Positions 1-8,352 of a stretch of 64,000 bases of DNA are shown here, in pieces. The stretch is from JAFCUW01 sp049898325 (lineage in GTDB: Bacteria > Pseudomonadota > Gammaproteobacteria > Burkholderiales > Burkholderiaceae_D), in contig NZ_JAFCXL010000010.1 in NCBI RefSeq assembly GCF_049898325.1, forward strand, positions 1 through 64,000, read 5' to 3'. The notes under the pieces are model-generated. The model was not told the origin of the DNA and searched no databases. It saw only the letters and a program-made list of their open reading frames with translations. How positions within the stretch are numbered: the first letter of the stretch is position 1; every line of letters begins with the position of its first letter. Both the position numbers and the translations under genes were made by a program.

Positions 1-24
1 ACGGACCTGCTTGCCTTGTGCCAT
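1..24 (-). CDS. Start of an unidentified minus-strand gene, cut by the window edge
   Basis: Only eight codons are visible (MAQGKQVR), running off the left edge. The start is supported by a GGGAGA ribosome-binding site five bases upstream of the ATG (about positions 30-36, minus strand). Nothing can be said about function. Gene status rests on the start signal alone. Confidence 0.35.
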
Positions 25-141
25 GCTGCTCTCCCATCACCTTGGTGGAGCAGGTTTGACCTCAGCAATTCAAATCGGTTCGGGGTCGACCCACAGCAAA
101 CGGTGAAAGCGCCAAAAATTTCGGGAGAACGGGTTGCAAAC

Positions 142-342
142 TCAGCTATTCCGAATCAACGACGCCAGGGTATTGCCCGACGACACCCAGCAAAGATGCC
201 GGTCAACTGTCCAGTTCGTTCGTGGGTCGTAATAGCCGATGGTCACGCATTGCGCTGTCTTCGCGGTCTGCTTGCCGCGCGCGTCCGTCTCGATGTAAGC
301 GATTGTTCGGGAATCTGCATCTTTCCAGGTTTCTGTTGCCAT
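142..342 (-). CDS. Small hypothetical protein (66 aa)
   Basis: A 66-residue soluble protein that I do not recognise. It begins MATETWKDADSRTIAYIETD and has two cysteines and several tryptophans but no signal peptide or membrane segment. An AAGGA ribosome-binding site lies seven bases before the ATG, and the composition looks like a real protein rather than a G+C-rich shadow frame. It is on the same strand as the truncated gene at the window edge, 117 bases away, and could share a transcript with it. No function is proposed. Confidence 0.55.
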   Translation of the reverse strand: MATETWKDADSRTIAYIETDARGKQTAKTAQCVTIGYYDPRTNWTVDRHLCWVSSGNTLASLIRNS

Positions 343-594
343 CGCTCATCCTTTTTCGCTTTCAGCTCAACCTTGCACTGTAATGGGCACTGCGACAAGC
401 AGCGTCGCAGGATGCGACATCCGTTCCTGCGACACGGATTGTCGCCAGCAAGGGGCATCATGGCCAGCAACAATCGGCCTCAAAAATATCCACATGGCAA
501 TGTTTAATTATGGAAATTTGTTAGAATGGCTGGCAGAACAGCCTGCATCCACGCTCCCATTCATTCGCGACGCATTTTTCACCTGCCCAAGGCC

Positions 595-1002
595 ATGCCT
601 GCACTGATCGACCATATCGACGCCATCGCGCGCGCCCAGCAACGCGCCGTGCTCTGGCTTGAATTTCATCCGCACGAGGACTGGCGCCGTTATCGCTTCG
701 AGACCGACGCCACGCGCGAGCGCGTGCTGGGCTGGCTCGACCAGCAGCAGTTCGGCTGGCGTGCGTGCGGCCCGTTTGCCGACCCTGACGCGCCCCAGCG
801 CCACCTGGGCCAGGTCTGCCTTGACGTTCCGTTCGATGACAGCGTGCCCGCTTACTGCGCGCTGCGTGACTACCTCGAGTTCGCCGACGGCAGCATGCGC
901 CACGCCGGCGTGCGCTTCAACGTGATGCCGCTCGACTATGCCCAGCGCAATGCGGCGCATGATGCGCCCGGCTTCTGGGAACGCTACTGGGACCTGCCCT
1001 GA
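595..1002 (+). CDS. Conserved-looking hypothetical protein (135 aa)
   Basis: Small acidic soluble protein starting MPALIDHIDAI, rich in aromatic residues and ending FWERYWDLP. The frame is open upstream to 526, but ATG 595 gives the better N-terminus because the earlier residues look random. Its TGA stop overlaps the ATG of the following WYL regulator (TGATG), so the two are almost certainly translationally coupled and this protein may be a partner of that regulator. I do not recognise the family. Confidence 0.7.
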   Translation: MPALIDHIDAIARAQQRAVLWLEFHPHEDWRRYRFETDATRERVLGWLDQQQFGWRACGPFADPDAPQRHLGQVCLDVPFDDSVPAYCALRDYLEFADGSMRHAGVRFNVMPLDYAQRNAAHDAPGFWERYWDLP

Positions 1003-2009
1003 TGGCGACGAATCAACTGTCGCTGCTGCGCCAGTGGAACATGCTGCGCCTGCTGCCGCGCGCGCCGGGCAAACTGTCGGTGCGCCAATTGTGCGAACGG
1101 CTGCGCGACAGGGATTTTCAGGTGACCGAGCGCACCATCCAGCGCGACCTGATCGAACTGGCCACGGTGTTCCCGCTCGTCGTCGATGACCGCAACAAGC
1201 CGTTTGGCTGGAGCTGGCAGAAAGACGCCGCCAGTTTCGATTTGCCCGGGTTGTCGCTGCCGGAAGCGCTGACTCTCACGCTGGTCGAACAGCATCTGGG
1301 CAATCACTTGCCGCCCAATACCATCGCCGCGCTGCAGCCGCATTTCCAGTCGGCGGCGCGGGCGCTCGCGTCGGTCGATGGGGCGACGCTGTCGAAGGCC
1401 TGGCTGAACAAGGTGCGCAGCATTGCTCCGCAGCAGCCCTTGCTGCCACCGCCGCTGGACGCCGAGTGCCAGCGAATCGTCTATCTGGCCTTGCTGCACG
1501 ATCGTCAACTGACGCTGCATTACAAGAAGCGCGAGGCCAGCGCGGCGACGGTGTATGCGGCCGTCCACCCGCTGGCGATCGTCGAGCGGGGTGGCCTGAT
1601 TTACCTGGTCTGCATGTTTGCCGACTACGACGACGTGCGCACCCTCGCGCTGCACCGCGTCCAGCAAGCCGAGATGCGCCACGACGACGCGCGCAGGAAG
1701 CCCGGCTTCGATCTCGATGCCTATATCGCCTCCGGGCAGTTCGGCGTCATCGCGGGCGCACCGATCACATTGCGCGCCGTGTTTTCGCGCGCGGCCGGCG
1801 AGCATCTGTTCGAGACCCCGCTCAGTCGTGACCAGGTTCTCAGCAGCGCTGCCGATGGCCGCCTGCAGCTGGCCGCGTCGGTGCCGAACACGCGCGCGCT
1901 GGTCTGGTGGCTGCTGGGCTTTGGCGACGGCGTAGAAGTGCAGGCGCCCGCAGCGCTGCGCGAAGAGATGGCCAGCATCGCCCATCGAATGGCCGCTGCC
2001 TACGGCTGA
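1002..2009 (+). CDS. WYL-domain transcriptional regulator (YafY type)
   Basis: A 335-residue DeoR-like regulator. Residues 5-65 form a winged helix (MLRLLPRAPGKLSVRQLCERL), with a linker and then a WYL domain at about 155-230 in which the motif reads IYL (ERGGLIYLVCMFADY). A WCX-like C-terminal region (about 250-330) follows. WYL domains are known to sense nucleic-acid or nucleotide-type ligands and often control stress or defence genes. It overlaps the stop of the upstream gene by one base. The downstream same-strand genes (from 2329) are candidate targets, by position only. Confidence 0.9.
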   Translation: MATNQLSLLRQWNMLRLLPRAPGKLSVRQLCERLRDRDFQVTERTIQRDLIELATVFPLVVDDRNKPFGWSWQKDAASFDLPGLSLPEALTLTLVEQHLGNHLPPNTIAALQPHFQSAARALASVDGATLSKAWLNKVRSIAPQQPLLPPPLDAECQRIVYLALLHDRQLTLHYKKREASAATVYAAVHPLAIVERGGLIYLVCMFADYDDVRTLALHRVQQAEMRHDDARRKPGFDLDAYIASGQFGVIAGAPITLRAVFSRAAGEHLFETPLSRDQVLSSAADGRLQLAASVPNTRALVWWLLGFGDGVEVQAPAALREEMASIAHRMAAAYG

Positions 2010-2221
2010 GCGCTGGCACGCTGGCAGGCCTTGGCCTTGACCTCGATGAGCAGCAGGCAACCATCGGGCGCCAGCACGGCGACGTCGATTTCGCCGTAGC
2101 GGTCGTGCTCGCCGTGCAGCCAGTGCAGCCAGTGCAGCCCCATGCTGTGGAAGACCTCGAACTGGGCCGGTCAATGCTCGCGCAGGCGCTCGAGCACATC
2201 GAGTTCGCGAAACCGCCCCAT
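2000..2221 (-). pseudogene. Remnant of a nuclease-related (NERD-like) protein, with in-frame stop
   Basis: On the minus strand a frame begins MGRFRELDVLERLREH, hits a TGA stop, then continues in the same frame with a conserved-looking stretch (HGEHDRYGEIDVAVL, then LLLIEVKA). The E-I-D-V ... I-E-V-K-A pattern resembles the core of restriction-endonuclease-like NERD domains, which need an acidic residue and an ExK. A nine-base duplication (CTGCACTGG twice) sits in the middle, and the product is cut short where the frame runs into the end of the WYL gene. I read this as a decayed gene, not a functional peptide. The NERD assignment is by motif only. Confidence 0.5.
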
Positions 2222-2328
2222 TTTCAGTTTTAAATACTGTTAAACCAACACTACTTTTTGCTGCGACGCAATTTGTCGCGCCCATCGGGTAAGCTACTCT
2301 TCGTCAATAATTGCCAGCAAGGATCACC

Positions 2329-2571
2329 GTGACGCATACCGCCCGCCGTACCGGCATCGTGCCCGACCGCCTCGCCACACGCGCGTGGCGCCTGCGTGCC
2401 GCTCATGCTGGCCAGCACGGCTTCCAGGTGATGGCGATAAGGCAGTGCGCGGCCCGCCTGGCCGGCGGTGTGATGTGTCCGATCGACACCGCCACGCTGC
2501 GCCAGGCGGTGCTGGCAACTTCGGGGCAAGTGATCGAACTCGCACGTGTTGCGCACCCTGGCGCGGCATGA
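2329..2571 (+). CDS. Small hypothetical protein upstream of the PcfJ-like gene (80 aa)
   Basis: Starts at GTG 2329, chosen because AAGGA lies seven bases upstream. The product is basic and alanine/arginine rich with a possible helical core (RLRAAHAGQHGFQVMAIRQC). Its TGA overlaps the ATG of the next gene (ATGA), so it is coupled to the PcfJ-domain protein. Position suggests an accessory or DNA/protein-binding partner. No family is recognised. Confidence 0.6.
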   Translation: MTHTARRTGIVPDRLATRAWRLRAAHAGQHGFQVMAIRQCAARLAGGVMCPIDTATLRQAVLATSGQVIELARVAHPGAA

Positions 2572-4424
2572 GCGAGGCACCTGTCACCGATTGGCAGATC
2601 CTGCGGCACTGTGCCCGCTGGGACTACCGCTGCTATCCCGACGGACCGCTGGCCCATGTGCTGATGCACGTGGTGGTCGATCCGCGCGCACTGCTCGGTC
2701 ACGGCACGCACGGCACCGCGCGGGCCAGCGTGCGCTTGATACTGCGCGATGGCACGGCCTGGGGCGCCGTGGTCACCGCGCCCCGGTCTGCACTGGACGA
2801 GATGATGGGCATCGGGGACATCGCGGGCATCGCGGGCCTCGCGGGCACCGTCCTGGCCGGGCAGCGTTACGACGAGGCGGCGTTCAAGGAGCGCGATGCC
2901 GCCTTGGCAGCGGCGCTGCTCGATGCGGGCCAGGGTGCGGCCAGCATCGCACTCGAACACCGGGCCGGCATGCTGCCGCGACCGCTGCTCACGTCCGCTC
3001 AGATGTGCCGGCTGGTGTGGTGCGCCGTCCAGCGGGCAGATGGCGAGGCTGGCGAGGCAGCAGCTGGGCCGGCGCTGCGTGCCAGTATGGATCGGGCTTG
3101 CAGTACCGACGATCCGGCCGTGCTGGCCTACCGCGCCGCACTCGACGCCCATGCCTTGGCGTATGGCGCAACGGCGCCGGCGGCGCATGGCATGGAGCCC
3201 GACCGCCTCGAGGTCTATAATTTTATTGCAGCCAGTTCAGGGAACGCCCGCAACCGCGCGCAGGCCATGGCGACCCTGCCATGGCTGCTGCCGATGCTGA
3301 CGTCCCACGCCAGCGGAACGAGTCTGGCCGAAGCGCCTGGCATCCTGGCGGCGATCGACGCGGGATTGCCGCTGCACGACGCCGTCGCGCGCACTTTTGG
3401 CGTGCCGCGCGAGGTGGTACGCTGGACCGCTCGCCGCAGCTTGCCGGCCCACTGGCTGGTCGACCCCGGCAGGCTGCGACGATTACTGGCGTTGCTGTCG
3501 TGGCTGCCACCAGAACGCCGCCCGCAGACGCTCGCCGCATTCGGCCAGCTCACTGCGCGCGCCGGTGCACTGACGGCGCCACTCGAGTTCATCGCCAGCG
3601 AAGACGGACCGGAAGCGCTACACCGGCTTGCACCGTGCATGCGGCGTTGGCTGGCACAGGGGCAGCCCGATGAAGTTGCCGGCTCGGCGTCGGACTTGCG
3701 TGACGCGAAGGATTTTTTGGCAGCCCTGTTCGAAGCACGCCAGCGCCTCGATGGGCAGGACGCCGCCGCCGCCGATGCCACGGTGCTGGCCTGGTGCGCC
3801 AGTATCCGGGTGGCGCGCTTGCTCACCCTGTCGCGCGCATGGCACGCGGCCATCGCTGCGCAGTCGCCGGCGGCGCAGGGCAGTGACAGCATGGCGCACT
3901 GGCCGGCCGTGCTGGCCAGCCCGTGGCAGTTTGAAGCGCGCACGATCGTCGAATTGACCAGCAGTGCCCAGTTGCGCAGGGAAGGGCAGGTGATGTCGCA
4001 CTGCGTTGCCAGCTATGCCGCGCTTTGCCACAGCGGCAACAGCGTGATCGTCTCGATGGCTACCTTGTCGGGCGTGCCCATGTCAACTGCGCAGCTCCAC
4101 CTGCACGATCACCTGCCGCTCGTTTGCGCCGGGCAGCACCGCGCCGCTTCGAATGCAGCGCCGGGCGCTGCCTGCGTGCGGGCGCTGCAGGCGCTACTGC
4201 ACCACCTCAATGGCGCTGGCGAGCAACATCTGCTGCTGCGCCGTCGGCAGTTTCAGCGCGAGCAAGATACGCAGCGCAGCCTCGGGCGCGGCGCGCCTCG
4301 CTTCAATGATTTTTCCCAGCGTGCGGCGAGGCAGCTGGGCAGCCAGGCCGCTCGTTTCAGCTGGCCTGAACGTGGCAGCATGGCCGGGACAAGGGAGCAG
4401 GGATGCATCACAAGGACATATTGA
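2568..4424 (+). CDS. PcfJ-domain protein (618 aa)
   Basis: A large cytoplasmic protein whose C-terminal third carries the signature of the PcfJ-like family: a hydrophobic stretch followed by LRREGQVMSHCVASYAALC, then IVSMATL, a beta-strand pair and a conserved-looking N-x-x-P. The family is named from plasmid pCF10 but is widespread on chromosomes and has no settled biochemical role. The start at 2568 (MSEAPVTDWQ) overlaps the previous stop by four bases; an upstream extension to 2385 is shadow sequence. The end overlaps the Sir2 gene by 22 bases, so all three genes form one transcription unit. Confidence 0.8.
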   Translation: MSEAPVTDWQILRHCARWDYRCYPDGPLAHVLMHVVVDPRALLGHGTHGTARASVRLILRDGTAWGAVVTAPRSALDEMMGIGDIAGIAGLAGTVLAGQRYDEAAFKERDAALAAALLDAGQGAASIALEHRAGMLPRPLLTSAQMCRLVWCAVQRADGEAGEAAAGPALRASMDRACSTDDPAVLAYRAALDAHALAYGATAPAAHGMEPDRLEVYNFIAASSGNARNRAQAMATLPWLLPMLTSHASGTSLAEAPGILAAIDAGLPLHDAVARTFGVPREVVRWTARRSLPAHWLVDPGRLRRLLALLSWLPPERRPQTLAAFGQLTARAGALTAPLEFIASEDGPEALHRLAPCMRRWLAQGQPDEVAGSASDLRDAKDFLAALFEARQRLDGQDAAAADATVLAWCASIRVARLLTLSRAWHAAIAAQSPAAQGSDSMAHWPAVLASPWQFEARTIVELTSSAQLRREGQVMSHCVASYAALCHSGNSVIVSMATLSGVPMSTAQLHLHDHLPLVCAGQHRAASNAAPGAACVRALQALLHHLNGAGEQHLLLRRRQFQREQDTQRSLGRGAPRFNDFSQRAARQLGSQAARFSWPERGSMAGTREQGCITRTY

Positions 4425-5233
4425 TTGAACAAGCCGCGCGTCTCGTGCGCGACGCCGACGCCATCATCGTCGCTGCCGGCGCCGGCATGGGGGGCGATTC
4501 AGGACTGCCGGACTTTCGCGGCAACAGCGGATTCTGGCAGGCATACCCCGCACTGGCGGCGGCCGGCATGGATTTTCAGGCCGCCGCCTCGGCCGATAGC
4601 TTTGTCCATGATCCCGTGCGTGCCTGGGGCTTTTATGGGCACCGGCTCGCGCTGTACCGCCGGACGGTCCCGCATGCGGGCTTTGCCTTGCTGCGCAAGT
4701 GGGCCAGCGCCAAGGCGCATGGCGGCAGCGTGTTTACCAGCAATGTCGATGGGCAATTCCAGCGTGCCGGCGTCGACCGCGATCACGTCCACGAGTGCCA
4801 CGGCTCGATTCACCACCTGCAATGCACCACGCCGTGCAGTGACGAGGTCTGGTCGGCCGGTGGTTTTTCGCCCGTGGTCGACGAGCAGACCTGCGCGCTG
4901 GTCGGCGCGCTGCCCGTGTGCCCGCGTTGCGGCGCCGTGGCGCGACCGAATATCCTGATGTTTGCTGACTGGACCTGGGTCGACGCGGTATCGGAGGCCC
5001 AGCGCGCTCGCCAACAGCGATGGCTCGAGCACGCCCGCAACCCCCTCGTGATCGAGATCGGTGCCGGGACGGCAGTGCCGACGGTGCGCCACTTTAGCGA
5101 GCGGATGTGGCGCCGGCATGGCGCGAGCCTGGTACGGATCAACATGCGCGAAGCGGGCGTGGAGGGCGGTCATGGTGTGGGACTTGCCTTGGCGGCGCTC
5201 GATGCCCTGCGAGCGATCGACCGTGTATTGTGA
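4403..5233 (+). CDS. Sir2-family NAD-dependent protein deacylase
   Basis: 276 residues with a full sirtuin core: NAD-binding GAGMGGDSGLPDFRG (26-40), TSNVD (112-116) in place of TQNID, catalytic His133 in ECHGSIHHLQC, zinc cysteines C141/C145 and C173/C176 (CPRCG), and RPNILMFAD. The expected activity is NAD-dependent deacetylation/deacylation of protein lysines in the cytoplasm. All catalytic residues are present, so there is no reason to call it a pure NADase. It overlaps the PcfJ-domain gene by 22 bases and is probably co-translated with it. Confidence 0.9.
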   Translation: MHHKDILIEQAARLVRDADAIIVAAGAGMGGDSGLPDFRGNSGFWQAYPALAAAGMDFQAAASADSFVHDPVRAWGFYGHRLALYRRTVPHAGFALLRKWASAKAHGGSVFTSNVDGQFQRAGVDRDHVHECHGSIHHLQCTTPCSDEVWSAGGFSPVVDEQTCALVGALPVCPRCGAVARPNILMFADWTWVDAVSEAQRARQQRWLEHARNPLVIEIGAGTAVPTVRHFSERMWRRHGASLVRINMREAGVEGGHGVGLALAALDALRAIDRVL

Positions 5234-5463
5234 ATCGCCCACCTGAACCGTGTTCAGATGTAGGAAAGACGATGGTGAATGGTCAAAAGCCATGAAAAAT
5301 CGTTGAGGCGATGGTCGCTGGCGTGTTTTGACAGGTGTAATTTGTTGGAGTTGCAAAAAATTAATTAGTTGTCGCAATCAAACTAAATAGCAGGCAAGAT
5401 ACGTTTTCGCTCTTGCGGCGGCCCCTTGGTGGCCAAATCGCGCCGTACTTGAATTGGTGGGTC

Positions 5464-7170
5464 ATGGGTCATTTAATGTCTGTCGTGTTTTACGCGCTGC
5501 GCCGCAATCTGACGGCGTTCGTCGTCATCGTACTCGTTCTTTGGGCGGGCAATTGGGCGCGCGATGAATGGCACACGATTCAAAGTACCGTGACCGAGTT
5601 GCCGTCGCTGGAGCGTTCGCATCGCGAAGTGGTGGCCTATCGAGGCGATATTTCTCGGCAGGTAGAAAGTGCTCTTGCCAAGCTATCGGCCATTTCGCTT
5701 GCGCAAATCGACAGCCAGATTGGCATGGTGGACGACAGCATCGCCCGGACCAAACGCGAACAGACGGCATGGATGGCGTTATCGGTCAAACATATCGGTG
5801 CCCTGCCTCAGCGCTTGGGCCAGGCAGCAAAATTGGAACTCTTGCTGGAAATACTCGCGCAAGAGCGCAACTATCTGATCGAATTTCGCCCCCGGGCAGA
5901 GATGCTGTTGCACCGCCAGGCGGCGCTCGCCAGGCTGGAGCGATTGCGCCTGGCGCAGCTTGCCGCTTCCGCCGCTTATCAAAGTGCATTGGGCAGCCGA
6001 CCGGTGGGGCAACTGGCGTCTTTATTGTCCCGACTCCCGTGGACGCAAGCGCACGCTGCACAGACCAATCTCGTCAGGCTCAAGCAGCAAAGCGACATGG
6101 CACATGCACAATGGACATCGCAGCAGCAGTTGCTCGCTTCGCTGCCGGCATTGAAAACCATGGGCGCCTTCCGGATCGATGCGCAGCGCGTCGACGCCGC
6201 TGTCGCCCCGCTGACGGACCAACTTGCACGGGCCCGGCGCCTGGCCACCGGGAGCTTTGCGGTGCGTGCCTATCAGGCTGTTTCGCCCTTGATTCCGGCG
6301 GCGCTTGCCGTCCTGGCGGGGGCCTTGCTGGTGCCCCTGGCCATCCGCGCCATCTTCTATTTCTTGTTGGCCCCGGCCGCATCGCGGCTAGCGCCGATCG
6401 TCATCGGCATGCCGAATCAACAAACCGCATTTTCGCTGGGCCGGCAGGGCACGCCCCCGCGGGACGGCTCGCGCATTTCCGCAGTCTCGCAAAAAATCAG
6501 GCTCGCTCCTTCGCATGAATTGCTGATCCGCCAGGGCTACTGCCAGAGTCAGCCGGCAGACGTGCGCATCGTGACGCAATGGCTTTTCAGCAAACGCTAC
6601 GTGCTATCGAGTGTGGCCTCCTATCTGTGGCTGCTCAACCGCATGCGCAGCGCGCATGCAGTCGATATTGTCGTGTCCTCGACCGTCGATCCGCTCGAGG
6701 AGGTGGCGCTGCTGGACATCGCCGCCGGCGAGTCGTTCGTGCTGCAGCCGCGCAGCCTGGTCGGCATCCTGCACCAGTCGGGCCGCCGTCCGCGCATCCG
6801 CAGTCACTGGCGGCTGGGCACCGCGCACGCATGGCTGACACTGCAATTGCGCTACCTTGCCTTCGAGGGCCCGGCGACCCTGATCGTCAAGGGCTGTCGC
6901 GGGGTGCGACTCGAAAGTGCCGAAGCGGGCCGCCAGATCAGCCAGGATGCCACCCTGGGGTTCAGCGGCAACGCCGCCTATTCCACGACCCGCGCCGAGC
7001 CGTTCATTCCCTATGCCAGGGGCAGGCAAACGCTGCTGCAAGACCGGTTCGCCGGCCAAAACGCTTATTATCTCTACGAAGAGGTTCCCCGCAACGGCCA
7101 GCCCGGCCAGGCGCGGCGCAATCCGTTCGAACTACTGGTCGATGCGGGCCTGAAGGCGTTGGGAATTTGA
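5464..7170 (+). CDS. Membrane protein with coiled coil and AIM24-like C-terminal domain
   Basis: About 568 residues. A first membrane segment lies at about residues 10-32 (FVVIVLVLWAGNWA in its core), a long alpha-helical coiled-coil region follows (about 45-260), then a second hydrophobic stretch (about 275-310, LIPAALAVLAGALLVPLA). The C-terminal half is beta-rich with the pattern of AIM24/TIGR00266 proteins (AAGESFVLQPRSLVGIL, then FEGPATLIVKGCRGV). The upstream frame to 5413 uses a TTG; ATG 5464 or 5476 look more likely. A role in membrane organisation or stress is possible, but function is unknown. Confidence 0.7.
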   Translation: MGHLMSVVFYALRRNLTAFVVIVLVLWAGNWARDEWHTIQSTVTELPSLERSHREVVAYRGDISRQVESALAKLSAISLAQIDSQIGMVDDSIARTKREQTAWMALSVKHIGALPQRLGQAAKLELLLEILAQERNYLIEFRPRAEMLLHRQAALARLERLRLAQLAASAAYQSALGSRPVGQLASLLSRLPWTQAHAAQTNLVRLKQQSDMAHAQWTSQQQLLASLPALKTMGAFRIDAQRVDAAVAPLTDQLARARRLATGSFAVRAYQAVSPLIPAALAVLAGALLVPLAIRAIFYFLLAPAASRLAPIVIGMPNQQTAFSLGRQGTPPRDGSRISAVSQKIRLAPSHELLIRQGYCQSQPADVRIVTQWLFSKRYVLSSVASYLWLLNRMRSAHAVDIVVSSTVDPLEEVALLDIAAGESFVLQPRSLVGILHQSGRRPRIRSHWRLGTAHAWLTLQLRYLAFEGPATLIVKGCRGVRLESAEAGRQISQDATLGFSGNAAYSTTRAEPFIPYARGRQTLLQDRFAGQNAYYLYEEVPRNGQPGQARRNPFELLVDAGLKALGI

Positions 7171-7296
7171 TGGTGTGCAGGCGCGGGCCTTCGACCTGTC
7201 GACGTATTCGCAGGACAAGCTCGGCTCGGTCATGGGTCGCCACTGGTCGTTCATCTTCCGCACCTCACCTTGCGACAGCATCGGGCCAACACGGTG
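7168..7296 (+). pseudogene. Possible gene remnant
   Basis: A short open stretch on the plus strand (DGVQARAFDLSTYSQDKLGS, then VMGRHWSFIF) reads like the end of a real protein: it has normal amino-acid composition and ends in TGA. It has no start codon of its own and begins directly at the stop of the preceding gene. I cannot name the family. It may be a decayed gene or a frameshifted extension of the upstream protein. Confidence 0.25.
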
Positions 7297-7305
7297 AACT
7301 GGCCC

Positions 7306-8082
7306 TCAATGACACAGCGTGAGCAGCACCGTCATATTATCCTGCCCGCCATACTGCTTGGCCATCTCGATCAGTTGCGCGCACAGCGATTCGAGCTGGT
7401 GCGCCTGCGCCCCTGCCAGCAGCTGTTCGATCTCGCCATCGGCTACGCTGCCATGCAGGCCGTCGCTGCACAACAGCAGCAGGTCGCCCGGCATGACCGT
7501 GTGCGCGCGCACTTCCGGGGCCACGCTTGCCGACGGGCCCAGCGCCTGCAGCAGCAGATTGCGCGCGGGCAGGCGGTCGAGCGCGCCCGCTTCCAGCGCT
7601 TGCTGGTACACGGTCTGGTCGCGCGTGAGTTGCTCGAGCGCGCCGGCGCGCAGGCGGTACAGGCGGCTGTCGCCCACGTGGAAGGCGATGAGCAGCGCTC
7701 CGGCGTCAGCGGGGCGCCAGAAGCCAGTGAGGGTGGCGCCCATGCCACCCTCAAGCTGCTTGCGCGCGCAGTTGCGGGCGTACAGCCGGGTGTTGGCATG
7801 TTCGACGGCGGCGTGCAACAGGCGCACGGCAGCGGCCGGGGCGGACCAGGCCGCGTGCACGGCGAGGTAGTCGCGCAGTTCCGTCAGCGCGGCGGCGCTG
7901 GCCACGTCGCCGGCGGCGTGGCCACCGAGGCCGTCGGCCACCATCGACAGGCCGAGCGCCTCGTCAAACAGGAAATTGTCCTCATTGCTTTCGCGTACAG
8001 GGCCGATGTCGGTGGCGCCGAAGGCCAGCGCCCGGGGCATGTGGTGCAAGCGCATCGGGCACAGGGGAATGGGCATCGTCAT
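7306..8082 (-). CDS. PP2C-type serine/threonine protein phosphatase
   Basis: 258 residues with the complete set of PPM metal motifs: GPVRESNEDN (Asp/Glu near residue 35), VADGLGGHAAGD, GATLTGF, HVGDSRLYRL, LLLCSDGL and GGQDNMT near the C-terminus. The enzyme is a soluble Mn/Mg-dependent phosphatase of the Stp/PrpC kind that reverses Ser/Thr kinase signalling. No partner kinase is next to it. Several in-frame ATGs exist; the domain proper starts at MPRALAFGATD (8037), so the real start could be anywhere from 8082 to 8037. Confidence 0.93.
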   Translation of the reverse strand: MTMPIPLCPMRLHHMPRALAFGATDIGPVRESNEDNFLFDEALGLSMVADGLGGHAAGDVASAAALTELRDYLAVHAAWSAPAAAVRLLHAAVEHANTRLYARNCARKQLEGGMGATLTGFWRPADAGALLIAFHVGDSRLYRLRAGALEQLTRDQTVYQQALEAGALDRLPARNLLLQALGPSASVAPEVRAHTVMPGDLLLLCSDGLHGSVADGEIEQLLAGAQAHQLESLCAQLIEMAKQYGGQDNMTVLLTLCH

Positions 8083-8181
8083 CGGCGCTCTTTCAGGGTG
8101 GTGTAGGCGAGCCCGCCGGGAGGCGGACGATGACGTCGATCGGGCAAGCGTTATCGCATCGCCAACGCAGTTTTTATCTTA

Positions 8182-8217
8182 CAGCAATGGCGGCGCACCA
8201 CGGCGCCGCCATTGCTG
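8182..8217. terminator. Perfect 15-bp stem hairpin after the biosynthetic operon
   Basis: CAGCAATGGCGGCGC (8182-8196) is the exact reverse complement of 8203-8217, with a six-base loop. It lies about 140 bases beyond the stop of the last biosynthetic gene (8353). No U-tract follows it on either strand, so termination or 3'-end protection is an inference. The pairing itself is seen directly. Confidence 0.45.
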
Positions 8218-8352
8218 CACGGGGGCAGCGGCCCCAGTCGGTCACGGCATCGACCATCGGCGCCCCATTGTGTCACCCGTGCGCGCCGCGTCGGGCCAGC
8301 GTGGCGCCGGCAAGGGTTGCCGCGCCCGGTCGAAATGACGGGCCCGCCTGCT

